Shown in pieces: positions 50,557 through 59,344 of a stretch of 64,000 nucleotides of DNA. Positions within the stretch are counted from its first letter, which is position 1. Every line of letters starts with the position of its first letter. Origin of the DNA: Rhodopseudomonas palustris (GTDB lineage: Bacteria; Pseudomonadota; Alphaproteobacteria; Rhizobiales; Xanthobacteraceae); contig NZ_CP140155.1 in the NCBI RefSeq assembly GCF_034479375.1, forward strand, positions 3,758,501 through 3,822,500, given 5' to 3'. The translations under genes were made by a program, and so were the position numbers. The notes under the pieces were generated by a model. It did no database searches. It was not told the DNA's origin and saw only the letters and a list, made by a program, of their open reading frames with translations.

Positions 50557-50876
50557 ACGGATCGACTGCTTCTGCGCGAGCTCGAGGGCAGGAGTCGCCC
50601 GCGCTCTGCCCGTGTCGCCCCCACCCCAGCCCTCCCCCGCAAGTGCGGGAGAGGGGGCGCGTCGTGCGTGGGGAGGGGCAGTGCTGGTGCCCCCGCGTCC
50701 GCTGACGAAGCGATCCGAGACAAGGTCTATCACCGGGCACGGTCGGTCCCTCTCCCGCTTGCGGGGGAGGGCTAGGGTGGGGGCGACGCGGGCGCGGCGT
50801 TCGCGTGGTGTGCTTGCCCTCTGAAACGCAAACGGCCGGCGGATGCCGGCCGTTGCAGAACGTTCAGTGGCGCGGC
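50557..50876. other. Repeat-rich gap between convergent genes
   Basis: No gene. It holds two GC-rich repeats in inverted orientation (50615-50656 and 50745-50785, sharing CCCCCACCCNAGCCCTCCCC and CCCGCAAG centres) and, at the right end, the thioredoxin terminator. These repeats resemble the pair that brackets DUF559 at 32.9-33.3 kb, but here no gene lies between the arms. Confidence 0.75.
50829..50856 (-). terminator. Terminator of trxA
   Basis: The stem AACGGCCGGC with GCCGGCCGTT (10 bp) around a four-base loop lies 20-odd bases after the trxA stop. Read on the minus strand it is followed by TTGCGTTT, a moderately T-rich tail. Confidence 0.75.
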
Positions 50877-51197
50877 TCAGACCGCCGAGCTGATCCACTG
50901 CTGCAGCTTGGCCTTCGGCGCGGCGCCGACCTGGCGGGAGGCCATCTCGCCGCCCTTGAAGATCATCAGCGTCGGGATCGACATCACGCCGTATTTCGAC
51001 GCGGTGACCGGGCTCTCGTCGACATTGAGCTTCACGATCTTGACCGTGTCGCCCATCGCGCCGGAGATCTCGTCCAGCGCCGGCGCGATCATGCGGCAGG
51101 GGCCGCACCACTCGGCCCAGAAATCCACCACGACCGGCCCCTCCGCCTTGAGAACTTCAGCTTCGAAATCGGCGTCTGACACCTTGCCTACGGCCAT
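50877..51197 (-). CDS. trxA: Thioredoxin
   Basis: Cytoplasmic disulfide reductant of 106 residues with the active site WAEWCGPCRM, the cis-Pro in MSIPTLMIFK and the usual start VSDADFEAEVL. It lies 94 bases downstream of addA on the same strand, the conserved addB-addA-trxA order of alphaproteobacteria. Confidence 0.97.
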   Translation of the reverse strand: MAVGKVSDADFEAEVLKAEGPVVVDFWAEWCGPCRMIAPALDEISGAMGDTVKIVKLNVDESPVTASKYGVMSIPTLMIFKGGEMASRQVGAAPKAKLQQWISSAV

Positions 51198-51291
51198 GGA
51201 ATACCTCGTGAAAGCGGATGATGGCGCAGCGGGAATCGCGCCGGGGAGCTGAATTCAAAGTATGAACGCGCCGGGGCGGGGTCAAGCGCGC

Positions 51292-54200
51292 TCACGCGAT
51301 CGGCGGCACGGCCTGCTCCGCGTCCAGCGCAGAGGCTGAAATCTCCATGATTTCAGGCGTTTCCGTCCACAGCAGGGCGGCCCTGACGATCCGCTGTGGA
51401 TACAGCAGCGCCAGCACGGCCCGGTACAGCGCAAGCTGGCGCAGATAGGCCGGCGGCGTTTCGGCCAGCGTCGCCGGCGGGGACTGGTTGGTCTTGAAAT
51501 CCACGATCAGAACCTCGGCGTCGGTCACCACCAGCCGGTCGATCTGGCCGGACACCAGTACCGGTTGGCCATGGCGCTGCACCCGGCCGACGACCGGCAC
51601 CTCGGCCCGGCTGCCGGGCGCGAAGACAGCGGCGAAGCGGGGGTCAGCAATCACCTGCAGCACCCGCGCGGCGAGCGCGGCGCGGTCCTCGTCGTTCCAA
51701 TCCTTCGCATTGCGGGCGAGATAGCGCGCGGCTGCGTCGGCGCGAACATCCGCCGGCAGATCGGGCAGCGACTGCAGCAGCCGGTGCACCAGCGTGCCGC
51801 GCTGCAAGGCGCGCTGGCGTTGCGCCTCCGACTCGCCGCGGCGCAGGCGGCGGGCATCGGACTCGTCGGAATCGGATGGCCGCAGCACGTCGTCGGACGC
51901 GCGTTGCGCCGGCGCGGCCTGGCGCAACCAATCCGGCACGATCAGCGGCGACGCGGCGGGCGGTGCTTCGGGCGCGGCGGCTTCGACGGTCTCGTCCTCG
52001 GGACGGCAATAACGCTTCACCGCGCCATCCGGCGGCGGCACCGCGCGCATCGCCAAACCCGAACTCTCCAGACCCTTGCTGATCAGATCGTACCAGGACA
52101 GCGCGCGGACATCGTTGCGATTGCCCGGCATGCAGCCGCCGACGATCAGCCGATCCGCGGCGCGCGTCATCGCGACGTAAAGCAGCCGGCGATATTCGTC
52201 CTCGGTCTCCCTGATCATCGCGGCGCGGGCCTGCTCGACGACGCGGGGATCGTTGGCCTTGCGGCCGGCCCACACCATCGCGGACGGCGCGCCGGGCTGC
52301 GCATTGCCGCCGGGCAGCCGGATCAGATTGAGCCGCTGGCTATCGGCCGGCGACGATGTGGTATCGACCAGGAACACCACCGGCGCTTCCAGCCCCTTGG
52401 CGCCGTGCACGGTCATGACGCGGACCTCGTCGCGCGAGATTTCCATGTCGCGCTTGATCTCGGTATCGGCGGCGCGCAGCCACGCGACGAAGCCCTGCAG
52501 CGACGGCGGCTGCTTCTGCTCGAAGCTCAGCGCCAGTTCGAGAAACTCGTCGAGCGCGTCATTGGCTTCCGGCCCGAGCCGGCGCAGCATGCGGGCGCGG
52601 CCGCCATCGCCGCCGAGCAGCCAGGCGTAGAAGCCGAACGGCGTCTCGGCCTGGGCGCGGGATGCGCAGGTGTCGAGGCGATGCAGCGCGGCTGATAGTT
52701 TCGGATCGCCCGCCGCGTGTTCGCGCAGCGCGGCGCGCAGCGAGCCCTTGCGCCGCCACGCCAGCCGGAACAGATCGTCGTCGTCGAGCCCGAACAGCGG
52801 ACTCTTCAGCGCCACCGCGAGCGCCAGATCGTCCTGCGGCAGCAGCAGCGCGTCCGCCAGATTCATCAGGTCGATGATCGCGATGTGTTCGGTCAGCTTC
52901 AGCCGGTCGGCGCCGGCGACCGGAATGCCGCCGCGCTTCAAGGCCTGGATCACCGCATCGAACGCCGAGCCGCGGCGACGCACCAGCACCAGCACGTCGC
53001 CATAGCGCAGCCGACGCCGGTCGCCTTGCGACCCCGTCATGGTGCCGCTGCCGATCAGCGACGCGATCTCGGCCTGCACCTTGTGCGCCAGCCGCACTTC
53101 GGGGCTGGTTTCCGACACCGCATCGAACGGCGCGCGCCAGCCTTCGATGTCCTGCTTGTCGTCGGGCACTTCGAGCGGCCACAGATCGATCAGGCTGGGG
53201 CCTGCATCGGTCAGCGCCTGATGCAGCGGATAGGCGTCGTCGGCGTGAATGCTGCGGTAGATGTCGCGATCGCGAAACACGTGATCGACCGACTGCAGGA
53301 TGGTGGCGCCGGAGCGGAACGAGTAGTTGAAGCTGACCTTCTCGAAGGCGAGCCCGGCGCCGTGGAAGCGCCGCTGCAGCAGATCGCGCCGCTCGGCGAA
53401 TTCCTTCGGCACCGCGCCCTGAAACGAGAAGATCGACTGCTTCTCGTCGCCGACCGCGAACACCGTGCGCCGCACGCCCTCGCGCGCGCCCTCGCCGGCG
53501 GTGAATTCGGCGATCAGATGCGCGACGATGTCCCATTGCTTCGGGCTGGTGTCCTGCGCCTCGTCGATCAGCACATGATCGACGCCGCGATCGAGCTTGA
53601 AATGCACCCAGCTCGACGCGCCGCTGTCGAGCATCTGCAGCGTCCGGTCGATCAGATCATCATAATCGAGCAGCCCGCGCTCCTGCTTTTCGCGGCGGAT
53701 GCGCTCGGCGACGTCGAAGGCGATCACCAGCAGCGCGCGGGTGCGCTCGCGCATCAGCAACGCGCGGCGGCGCTCCAGCAGATCCTCGAGCCGCGCGCCC
53801 TCGCGCTTGAGGTCCTCGACCAGACCGGGCGCGGCATCGGCGATCTTCTTGGTCGCGAAGCTTTTTCGCAGGCCGTTGTCCTTGGTGAAGAACACCTCGC
53901 AATATTTGTCGAGCTGTGCGGTGCCCGACAGCGCGATCGCCGCCCGCAGCCGCTTGGCCTGCGCCTGATCGTTGGCGCTGCCCTGTTCGAACATCGCCGC
54001 TGCCGTGGGCCATTGCGACCGCGGCAGATGCGGGCCGTCGACGATGTCGCGCTCGACATTGTCGCAACTGTCCTCCGCCGCGACGCCGAGCGTCACTGAG
54101 AGTTGCGCCATCGCGCCGTCGACACCGCCGGCCTGGGCGATCCATCCGAGGAAGCGGTCGCGGCTCATGCAGGCTTCCTGCACCACCTCGCGGAAGGTGA

Positions 54201-54777
54201 TATCCGCCGCGCTGGTCATCGCCAGCGCCAGCGCGCGTCCGGCGGCGCTGTCCGGCGCGGCGGCTGCCTGCAGCAGCACCGCGAGACTGGCGCGCTGCAT
54301 CAATTCGGCCTGATCGCGATCGTCCAGCACGCTGAACCGCGCCGGCACATTGGCCTCGAACGGAAACTGCTGCAGCAGCCGGGTGCACAGCGCGTGGATG
54401 GTCTGCACTTTCAGCCCGCCCGGCGTCTCCAGCGCGCAGGCGAACAGTTTTCGCGCCTGCGCCAACAGGGACGGAGCGACCGAATTGATGCCGGTGGCGC
54501 GGATCGCGGCCGTCAGCGCGTCGTCGTCGAGCGTCACCCAGCGGCCGAGCGTGGTGAAGACGCGCTCGGCCATGTTGGCGGCGGCGGCCTTGGTGAAGGT
54601 GATACACAGGATGCGCTCCGGCGGCACGCCATCGAGCAGCAGCCGGATGACGCGCTGCACCAGAACATGCGTCTTGCCGGAGCCGGCATTGGCCGAGACG
54701 AACACCGAGGCGGACGGATCGGAGGCGAGGATCTGGCGCTCGCGGGCCTGATCCGGAATGCTGCGCGGGCCGCTCAT
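51292..54777 (-). CDS. addA: Double-strand break repair helicase-nuclease AddA
   Basis: UvrD-like helicase and nuclease that, with AddB, processes DNA ends for recombination (the RecBCD counterpart). It has 1,161 residues. Walker A (FVSANAGSGKTHVL) is near the start, LIDEAQDTSPKQWDIV is motif II, VMTVHGAKGLEAPVVFLVD is motif V-like, and the C-terminal nuclease has EVLIVDFKTNQ. The ATG at 54777 overlaps the addB stop (ATGA); the longer frame to 55374 is an artefact inside addB. Because it also degrades foreign DNA ends, it is relevant to host defence. Confidence 0.94.
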   Translation of the reverse strand: MSGPRSIPDQARERQILASDPSASVFVSANAGSGKTHVLVQRVIRLLLDGVPPERILCITFTKAAAANMAERVFTTLGRWVTLDDDALTAAIRATGINSVAPSLLAQARKLFACALETPGGLKVQTIHALCTRLLQQFPFEANVPARFSVLDDRDQAELMQRASLAVLLQAAAAPDSAAGRALALAMTSAADITFREVVQEACMSRDRFLGWIAQAGGVDGAMAQLSVTLGVAAEDSCDNVERDIVDGPHLPRSQWPTAAAMFEQGSANDQAQAKRLRAAIALSGTAQLDKYCEVFFTKDNGLRKSFATKKIADAAPGLVEDLKREGARLEDLLERRRALLMRERTRALLVIAFDVAERIRREKQERGLLDYDDLIDRTLQMLDSGASSWVHFKLDRGVDHVLIDEAQDTSPKQWDIVAHLIAEFTAGEGAREGVRRTVFAVGDEKQSIFSFQGAVPKEFAERRDLLQRRFHGAGLAFEKVSFNYSFRSGATILQSVDHVFRDRDIYRSIHADDAYPLHQALTDAGPSLIDLWPLEVPDDKQDIEGWRAPFDAVSETSPEVRLAHKVQAEIASLIGSGTMTGSQGDRRRLRYGDVLVLVRRRGSAFDAVIQALKRGGIPVAGADRLKLTEHIAIIDLMNLADALLLPQDDLALAVALKSPLFGLDDDDLFRLAWRRKGSLRAALREHAAGDPKLSAALHRLDTCASRAQAETPFGFYAWLLGGDGGRARMLRRLGPEANDALDEFLELALSFEQKQPPSLQGFVAWLRAADTEIKRDMEISRDEVRVMTVHGAKGLEAPVVFLVDTTSSPADSQRLNLIRLPGGNAQPGAPSAMVWAGRKANDPRVVEQARAAMIRETEDEYRRLLYVAMTRAADRLIVGGCMPGNRNDVRALSWYDLISKGLESSGLAMRAVPPPDGAVKRYCRPEDETVEAAAPEAPPAASPLIVPDWLRQAAPAQRASDDVLRPSDSDESDARRLRRGESEAQRQRALQRGTLVHRLLQSLPDLPADVRADAAARYLARNAKDWNDEDRAALAARVLQVIADPRFAAVFAPGSRAEVPVVGRVQRHGQPVLVSGQIDRLVVTDAEVLIVDFKTNQSPPATLAETPPAYLRQLALYRAVLALLYPQRIVRAALLWTETPEIMEISASALDAEQAVPPIA

Positions 54778-57700
54778 CGCTGCGCCTCCCCGACGCCGCC
54801 AGCGGCCGACCATTCCTTGATCCGCGCCAGATCGTCGTAGCGGCCGTAGCGCTGCGCCCACATCGACAGCACCAGCGCGTGATAAGGCTGCGCCTCGTCG
54901 TCGAAACGTCGGACCAGCGCTTCGAGCTTGGCGCGGGCCTCGGCTGCGGCATCGTCGGGATACTGCGGCTCGTCCTTGCGTTCGATCTTCAGTTCCAGCA
55001 CGCGCTCGTCGCCGGGCGGCGAGTTGCCGCTGAGCTTGACGTAGGTCAGCTCGCTCACCGACGCGCCCGCGTCGATGCCGTCGAAGCCACCCTCGCGCAG
55101 GATCGCGGCTTCGAGCGTCAGTTGCGGCGACAGCCCCATCCGCACCTGCTTGCCGGTCGGCGGGTTGCCGGTCTTGTAGTCGAGGATCGCGTAGCTGCCG
55201 TCGGCGCGATGCTCGATCCGGTCGGCGCGCGCGGTCAGCACGAAGTTGCGGCCGCCGTCGAGCGCGATCGACAGGCTGCCGTCGCGCTCGGCGAACACGC
55301 GCGGGCCGTCGGCGCGGCGCGCTTGCTCCCAATTGCCGAACCAGGCTGCGATGCGGGCGAAGCGCGGCCACCACAGCGCGCGGGCCTCGGGATGATCCAT
55401 CAGCGGCGCGAAGTGCTTCTCGCCGATGGCGAGCAGCACCCGCGCCGGATCGTCCGGCAACGCATCGGGGAAGCGCTGGGTGAAGTCACCGAGCGCTTCG
55501 TGGATCGCCGAGCCGCGATCGGCCGCCGACAGCGGCATGTCGACCGGGTCGATCGCCGACAGGCCGAGAATGAACTTGGCGTAGATCGTGTAGGGATCGC
55601 GCAGCCAGTCCTCGATCGCGGTGACCGACAGCTTCAGCGGCCGGGCCTCGCGCGGTGGCTTCGGCGCCGGCTGGGCGATCGGCACGACCTTTTCGGGCCG
55701 ATCCAGCGCCAGCGCGTAGTCCAAATACGTCTGCCCGCGGTCCTTGATGTCGCTCCAGCGCGGCTTGCCCGCCACCGCTTCGAGCCGGTGCAGGAACCGC
55801 GACGCCACCGCCGGCGCGCCGCCGACTTTATTGGCGTGGGTGAGAATCACTTCATTCGCGCCGAGCAGTTGCGCGAAATCGTGCGCCGACAGGCCGATCC
55901 GGCGCTCCGGCAGATCGAGCCCGAGTTCGTGGCGCATCGGCCGCGACAGCCACGGATCGATCCGCGGCGCCGGCGGCCAGACGCCTTCGACCAGCCCGCC
56001 GAGAACGACGCGATCGTGCTGCGTCAGCCGCGCCTCGAGCGGGCCGTAGATCCGCAGCGCCGCATCGGCGAGTTCGGGCCGGCGCACGGTGCGATCCCCG
56101 AAAGCAGTCTCGAACACGTCCGCGTAGTCATGCGGCGGCACCATCACGCCGCTCAGCGGCGCGACCGCGGCGAGATCGTCGAACGCTTTCAGCAGCGCCG
56201 ATCCTTGCGGCCCTTCGAACGCGACTGCATTTTCGTCGTGATCGATCGACAGCGCGATCAGCACGTCGCGATGACGCTGCCCGAACGCGCACAGATCGAG
56301 CGGGTCGGCGCCGACGCTTTCGAGCGGCGCCAGCGCGGCGCGCAACGCCACGATCAACGTCTCGGCACCGTCGAGCGCGTCGTCGCCGAGCCGCGCGCGC
56401 GGCTCCGACTTGTGCAGCGCGCTCGCCTCGTTGCGCCTCAGCTTCGTCAACTCGGCGCGATAGTGCGCAAACTCCTTGGCCAGACCTTCATTGCCGGCCG
56501 CCGGCCGGGTGCCGCGCAGCAGCGCCAATTCCAGCGTCTCGACCGCGGAGCGCCAGCCGTGCGCGTCGCGGCCGAGCCGCAGCAGCGGGTGTTTCAGCAG
56601 CGCCAGCAGCGTCGCCGGCTCGCAGCCGTGCAACGCCGTCTCGGCGGCGAGCCGGGCGAAGATGCCGGCCTGCGTATCCATCAGCGAGTCGCCGCCGGAA
56701 TCGTCGACCGGAAGATTCCAGCGGCCGAGTGCCGCGACGACGCGGCGCGCCAGCGCGCGATCCGGCGTCACCAAAGCGGCGGACTGGCCGCGCTCGCGTG
56801 CCTCGCGCAGCGCGACGGCAATCGTCAGCGCCTCGATCTCCGAGTTCGGCGCCTCGATCAGCGTCAGGCCATGGGTGCCGTCGCCAATCAGTTGGTCGAT
56901 AGCGGGGTCGGCGAGCCGGTCGTGCCACGATGCCGTCGCCGCCGACGGCCGCATCGCCTCGGAAGCGAGCAGTTCGCGGCCGTGGCGCTTGCCTTCGCCG
57001 AGGCGGATAACGTCGCGCCGCTCCAATCCCATGCGCGCCAGCAGGGCGTGCATGGCGAATTGCGGATGGTTCGGCGACGGCGGCGAGACGAGCTTGCCCT
57101 GCTTGTCGTGCACCGGGCCGATCATCTGCCACGCCGCCTCGTCGAGTTCGGTGTCGAGCCCCGGCAGCACCACGGCGCCATGCGGCAGTTGGGCGATGGC
57201 GTGCAGGAGGCGCGCGGTCGCCGGCATCGAGCCGGTCGAGCCCGCCGCGATCACCGGCCCGCCGCGATGCGCCGCAAGCCGCGCCGCTTCGGCCTCGATC
57301 AACAGATCGCGCCGCGCCGCCGGCTCGATGCGGTCGCTCTCGCGCAGATGCTGCGGCCACCACTGCCCGGCGATCTTGAGGAAATCCAGCGTCAGCCGCC
57401 AGTAGCGGTCGAACGCCTCCGGCACCAGCGTGTCGAGCGCCGCCCAATCGACGCCGCGCGTCGCCATGTCGTCGATCAGCCGCGCCAGATCGTCCGCCAG
57501 CGCCAATGTCGAGGCCGGGCCGCCGACCACCAGCGGCGATTGCAGCGGATCGCCGGGGCGCAGGCCCTTGGCCCAGGCGGCGATCAGTTGCGCCAGCAAC
57601 AGGCGACGCGGCAGGCCGTCGAGCGCCGGCGGAATGTCGAGATCGGCCGCGCCGGTCGCGGCCTGCGCGAACGCCAGTTCGTCCTCGTCGACGTCGCCGA

Positions 57701-57923
57701 GCGGGACGATCCGCGGCAGCAGCACGGCGTCGGTTCCGAGCACGTCGAGAAAGACGTCGCGCGCGAGGCGACCGGCGCGGCGGGTCGGCAGATACAGCGT
57801 CGCCTCGGCGAGGCTCTCGGGCCTGGCGCGCGCGTCGAAGCCCTCGATCAATCGGCCGTCGACCAGAGCTTCGATCGTCGTGCGCAAAAACGGCGCGGAG
57901 GGCGGGACACTGAAAACGCGCAT
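54774..57923 (-). CDS. addB: Double-strand break repair protein AddB
   Basis: Partner nuclease subunit of AddA, 1,049 residues, with an inactivated helicase-like N-terminal half (LYLPTRRAGRLARDVF) and a C-terminal RecB-type nuclease (RADRIEHRADGSYAILDYKTGNPP). LGLDLPERRIGLSAHDFAQLLG is typical of the alphaproteobacterial form (TIGR02786-like). It is the first gene of the addB-addA-trxA unit and follows the MurU gene by 71 bases. Confidence 0.93.
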   Translation of the reverse strand: MRVFSVPPSAPFLRTTIEALVDGRLIEGFDARARPESLAEATLYLPTRRAGRLARDVFLDVLGTDAVLLPRIVPLGDVDEDELAFAQAATGAADLDIPPALDGLPRRLLLAQLIAAWAKGLRPGDPLQSPLVVGGPASTLALADDLARLIDDMATRGVDWAALDTLVPEAFDRYWRLTLDFLKIAGQWWPQHLRESDRIEPAARRDLLIEAEAARLAAHRGGPVIAAGSTGSMPATARLLHAIAQLPHGAVVLPGLDTELDEAAWQMIGPVHDKQGKLVSPPSPNHPQFAMHALLARMGLERRDVIRLGEGKRHGRELLASEAMRPSAATASWHDRLADPAIDQLIGDGTHGLTLIEAPNSEIEALTIAVALREARERGQSAALVTPDRALARRVVAALGRWNLPVDDSGGDSLMDTQAGIFARLAAETALHGCEPATLLALLKHPLLRLGRDAHGWRSAVETLELALLRGTRPAAGNEGLAKEFAHYRAELTKLRRNEASALHKSEPRARLGDDALDGAETLIVALRAALAPLESVGADPLDLCAFGQRHRDVLIALSIDHDENAVAFEGPQGSALLKAFDDLAAVAPLSGVMVPPHDYADVFETAFGDRTVRRPELADAALRIYGPLEARLTQHDRVVLGGLVEGVWPPAPRIDPWLSRPMRHELGLDLPERRIGLSAHDFAQLLGANEVILTHANKVGGAPAVASRFLHRLEAVAGKPRWSDIKDRGQTYLDYALALDRPEKVVPIAQPAPKPPREARPLKLSVTAIEDWLRDPYTIYAKFILGLSAIDPVDMPLSAADRGSAIHEALGDFTQRFPDALPDDPARVLLAIGEKHFAPLMDHPEARALWWPRFARIAAWFGNWEQARRADGPRVFAERDGSLSIALDGGRNFVLTARADRIEHRADGSYAILDYKTGNPPTGKQVRMGLSPQLTLEAAILREGGFDGIDAGASVSELTYVKLSGNSPPGDERVLELKIERKDEPQYPDDAAAEARAKLEALVRRFDDEAQPYHALVLSMWAQRYGRYDDLARIKEWSAAGGVGEAQR

Positions 57924-57994
57924 GAAAATCCTGATTCGCCGATCGGGCGATCATGGCATGGCGCGGACCGGCACGGGAGGTGCCGGGCGGCGCT

Positions 57995-58717
57995 TCACGC
58001 GACGCTGGCCAGATAGGCGCGCTCGGCGGCGGCGACCGCGTCCGGGGTTCCGACATGCATCCAGACGCCGTCGAGCCGCAGCCCGAACAGCCGCTGCCGC
58101 TCGGCGGCGCGGTCGAACATCCGCGTCAGCGAGAACTCGCTTTGCGGCGCATCCTTGAAGATCGCGGGCTGCATGATGGCGACGCCGGCATAGACGAACG
58201 GCGTCACCTCGTTCTCCTTGCGCTTGCGCAGAGTGCCGTCGGCGGCCATCGCGAAGTCGCCCTTGCCGGCATAGCCGATGCTGCCCGCGGTCGGCGCCAT
58301 CAGCAGCAGAATGTCCATCCGCGCCGGATCGAACGCATCCGCGAGCCGCGTCAGATTCGGCCGTACGCCGTCGATCCACAGCGTATCGGCGTTGAGATGA
58401 TAGAACGGCGCTTCGCCGAGCAGCGGCAGCGCCTTGACCACCGCGCCGCCGGTGCCCAGCACGACGTCGCGCTCGTCCGAGATGATCACGCGCGGGCTGG
58501 TGCGCGCGGCGGTGTGATCGATGATCTGGTCCGGCAGATAGTGCACGTTGATCACGGCCTCGGCGACGCCGGCGTCGGCGAGCCGGTCGAGCACATGATC
58601 GAGCAGCGGCTTGCCGGCGACCGGCACCAGCGGCTTGGGTTTGTGGTCGGTCAGCGGGCGCATCCGCACGCCGAAGCCGGCGGCGAGAACCATCGCTTTT
58701 GAAGGTTGAACGGACAT
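57995..58717 (-). CDS. murU: Nucleotidyltransferase, probable N-acetylmuramate-1-phosphate uridylyltransferase MurU
   Basis: Sugar-phosphate nucleotidyltransferase of 240 residues. MVLAAGFGVRMRPLTDHKPKPLVPVAGKP is the nucleotide-binding start, LNADTLWID the metal-site region. It was chosen as MurU rather than a mannose- or glucose-phosphate enzyme because its upstream neighbour contains an AmgK-like kinase; AmgK and MurU act in sequence in cell-wall recycling to make UDP-MurNAc. The ATG at 58717 gives a family-like N-terminus; an upstream start at 58768 would add 17 residues. Confidence 0.82.
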   Translation of the reverse strand: MSVQPSKAMVLAAGFGVRMRPLTDHKPKPLVPVAGKPLLDHVLDRLADAGVAEAVINVHYLPDQIIDHTAARTSPRVIISDERDVVLGTGGAVVKALPLLGEAPFYHLNADTLWIDGVRPNLTRLADAFDPARMDILLLMAPTAGSIGYAGKGDFAMAADGTLRKRKENEVTPFVYAGVAIMQPAIFKDAPQSEFSLTRMFDRAAERQRLFGLRLDGVWMHVGTPDAVAAAERAYLASVA

Positions 58718-58918
58718 CGTCGCTCGTTGTTGGGACCGAACCGGATTCGTGCGAATCGATTGTATCACGCAGCACCGGCCGGTCTATCGGCGGCCAGCCT
58801 GGCGGTCACATCTCAGCGGTCTTGAGGTAATCGTGAACCATGACGCCGATGCGACATCCGCCGGGCGAACAGCGTCGCGCGGCGATCCGGCGCAATCATG
58901 CCCGGCGTGCGACGGCCG

Positions 58919-59233
58919 TCAGGCGGCGGGGGCCGCCGCGCGCGCGACCTGTTTCTTCTTCTTGTCGTGGCGCAGGAAGCTGACGCCGATCTGGTCGCCA
59001 TTGACCCAGCTCAGCTCGCAGCGGCGATAGGCCAGGCCCGTGGACGACAGCAGCAGAAAGAACTCCTTGAGGTTCAGCCCTTCGACCGACCCCTCGACGG
59101 TCAGCTTGGCGCCGGACTCGGAGACGTCCTCGAGCATGCAGGGACGGCGCCAGGTGCCGTCGATCGCCATCATCTGCGCCCGGATTCCGCGTTCGAATAC
59201 GACGCGCCCATCCTTGTTACGTTCGCCAGCCAT
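58919..59233 (-). CDS. PilZ domain protein
   Basis: A protein of 104 residues with a PilZ-like fold: NKDGRVVFERGIRAQM, then LEDVSESGAKLTVEG (the D/NxSxxG motif) and LSWVNGDQIGVSFL. The RxxxR half of the c-di-GMP site is not clear, so ligand binding is uncertain. It lies between the TsaE-AmgK gene and murU on the same strand. Confidence 0.82.
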   Translation of the reverse strand: MAGERNKDGRVVFERGIRAQMMAIDGTWRRPCMLEDVSESGAKLTVEGSVEGLNLKEFFLLLSSTGLAYRRCELSWVNGDQIGVSFLRHDKKKKQVARAAAPAA

Positions 59234-59344
59234 CTCTTTTCCTCGCCCCGAACAGCGACCACGAGGGGCCATTCCTGGGAAGATTACGCAGGCAATCAAC
59301 CTAGCGAAAGCCCGGCTAACAAGACGTAAAGCCGACCGTTCAAA

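Noticed and set aside
51292..55374. 1,360-residue version of AddA
   Set aside because: The first 199 codons lie inside addB in another frame; the ATG at 54777 gives the normal AddA start.
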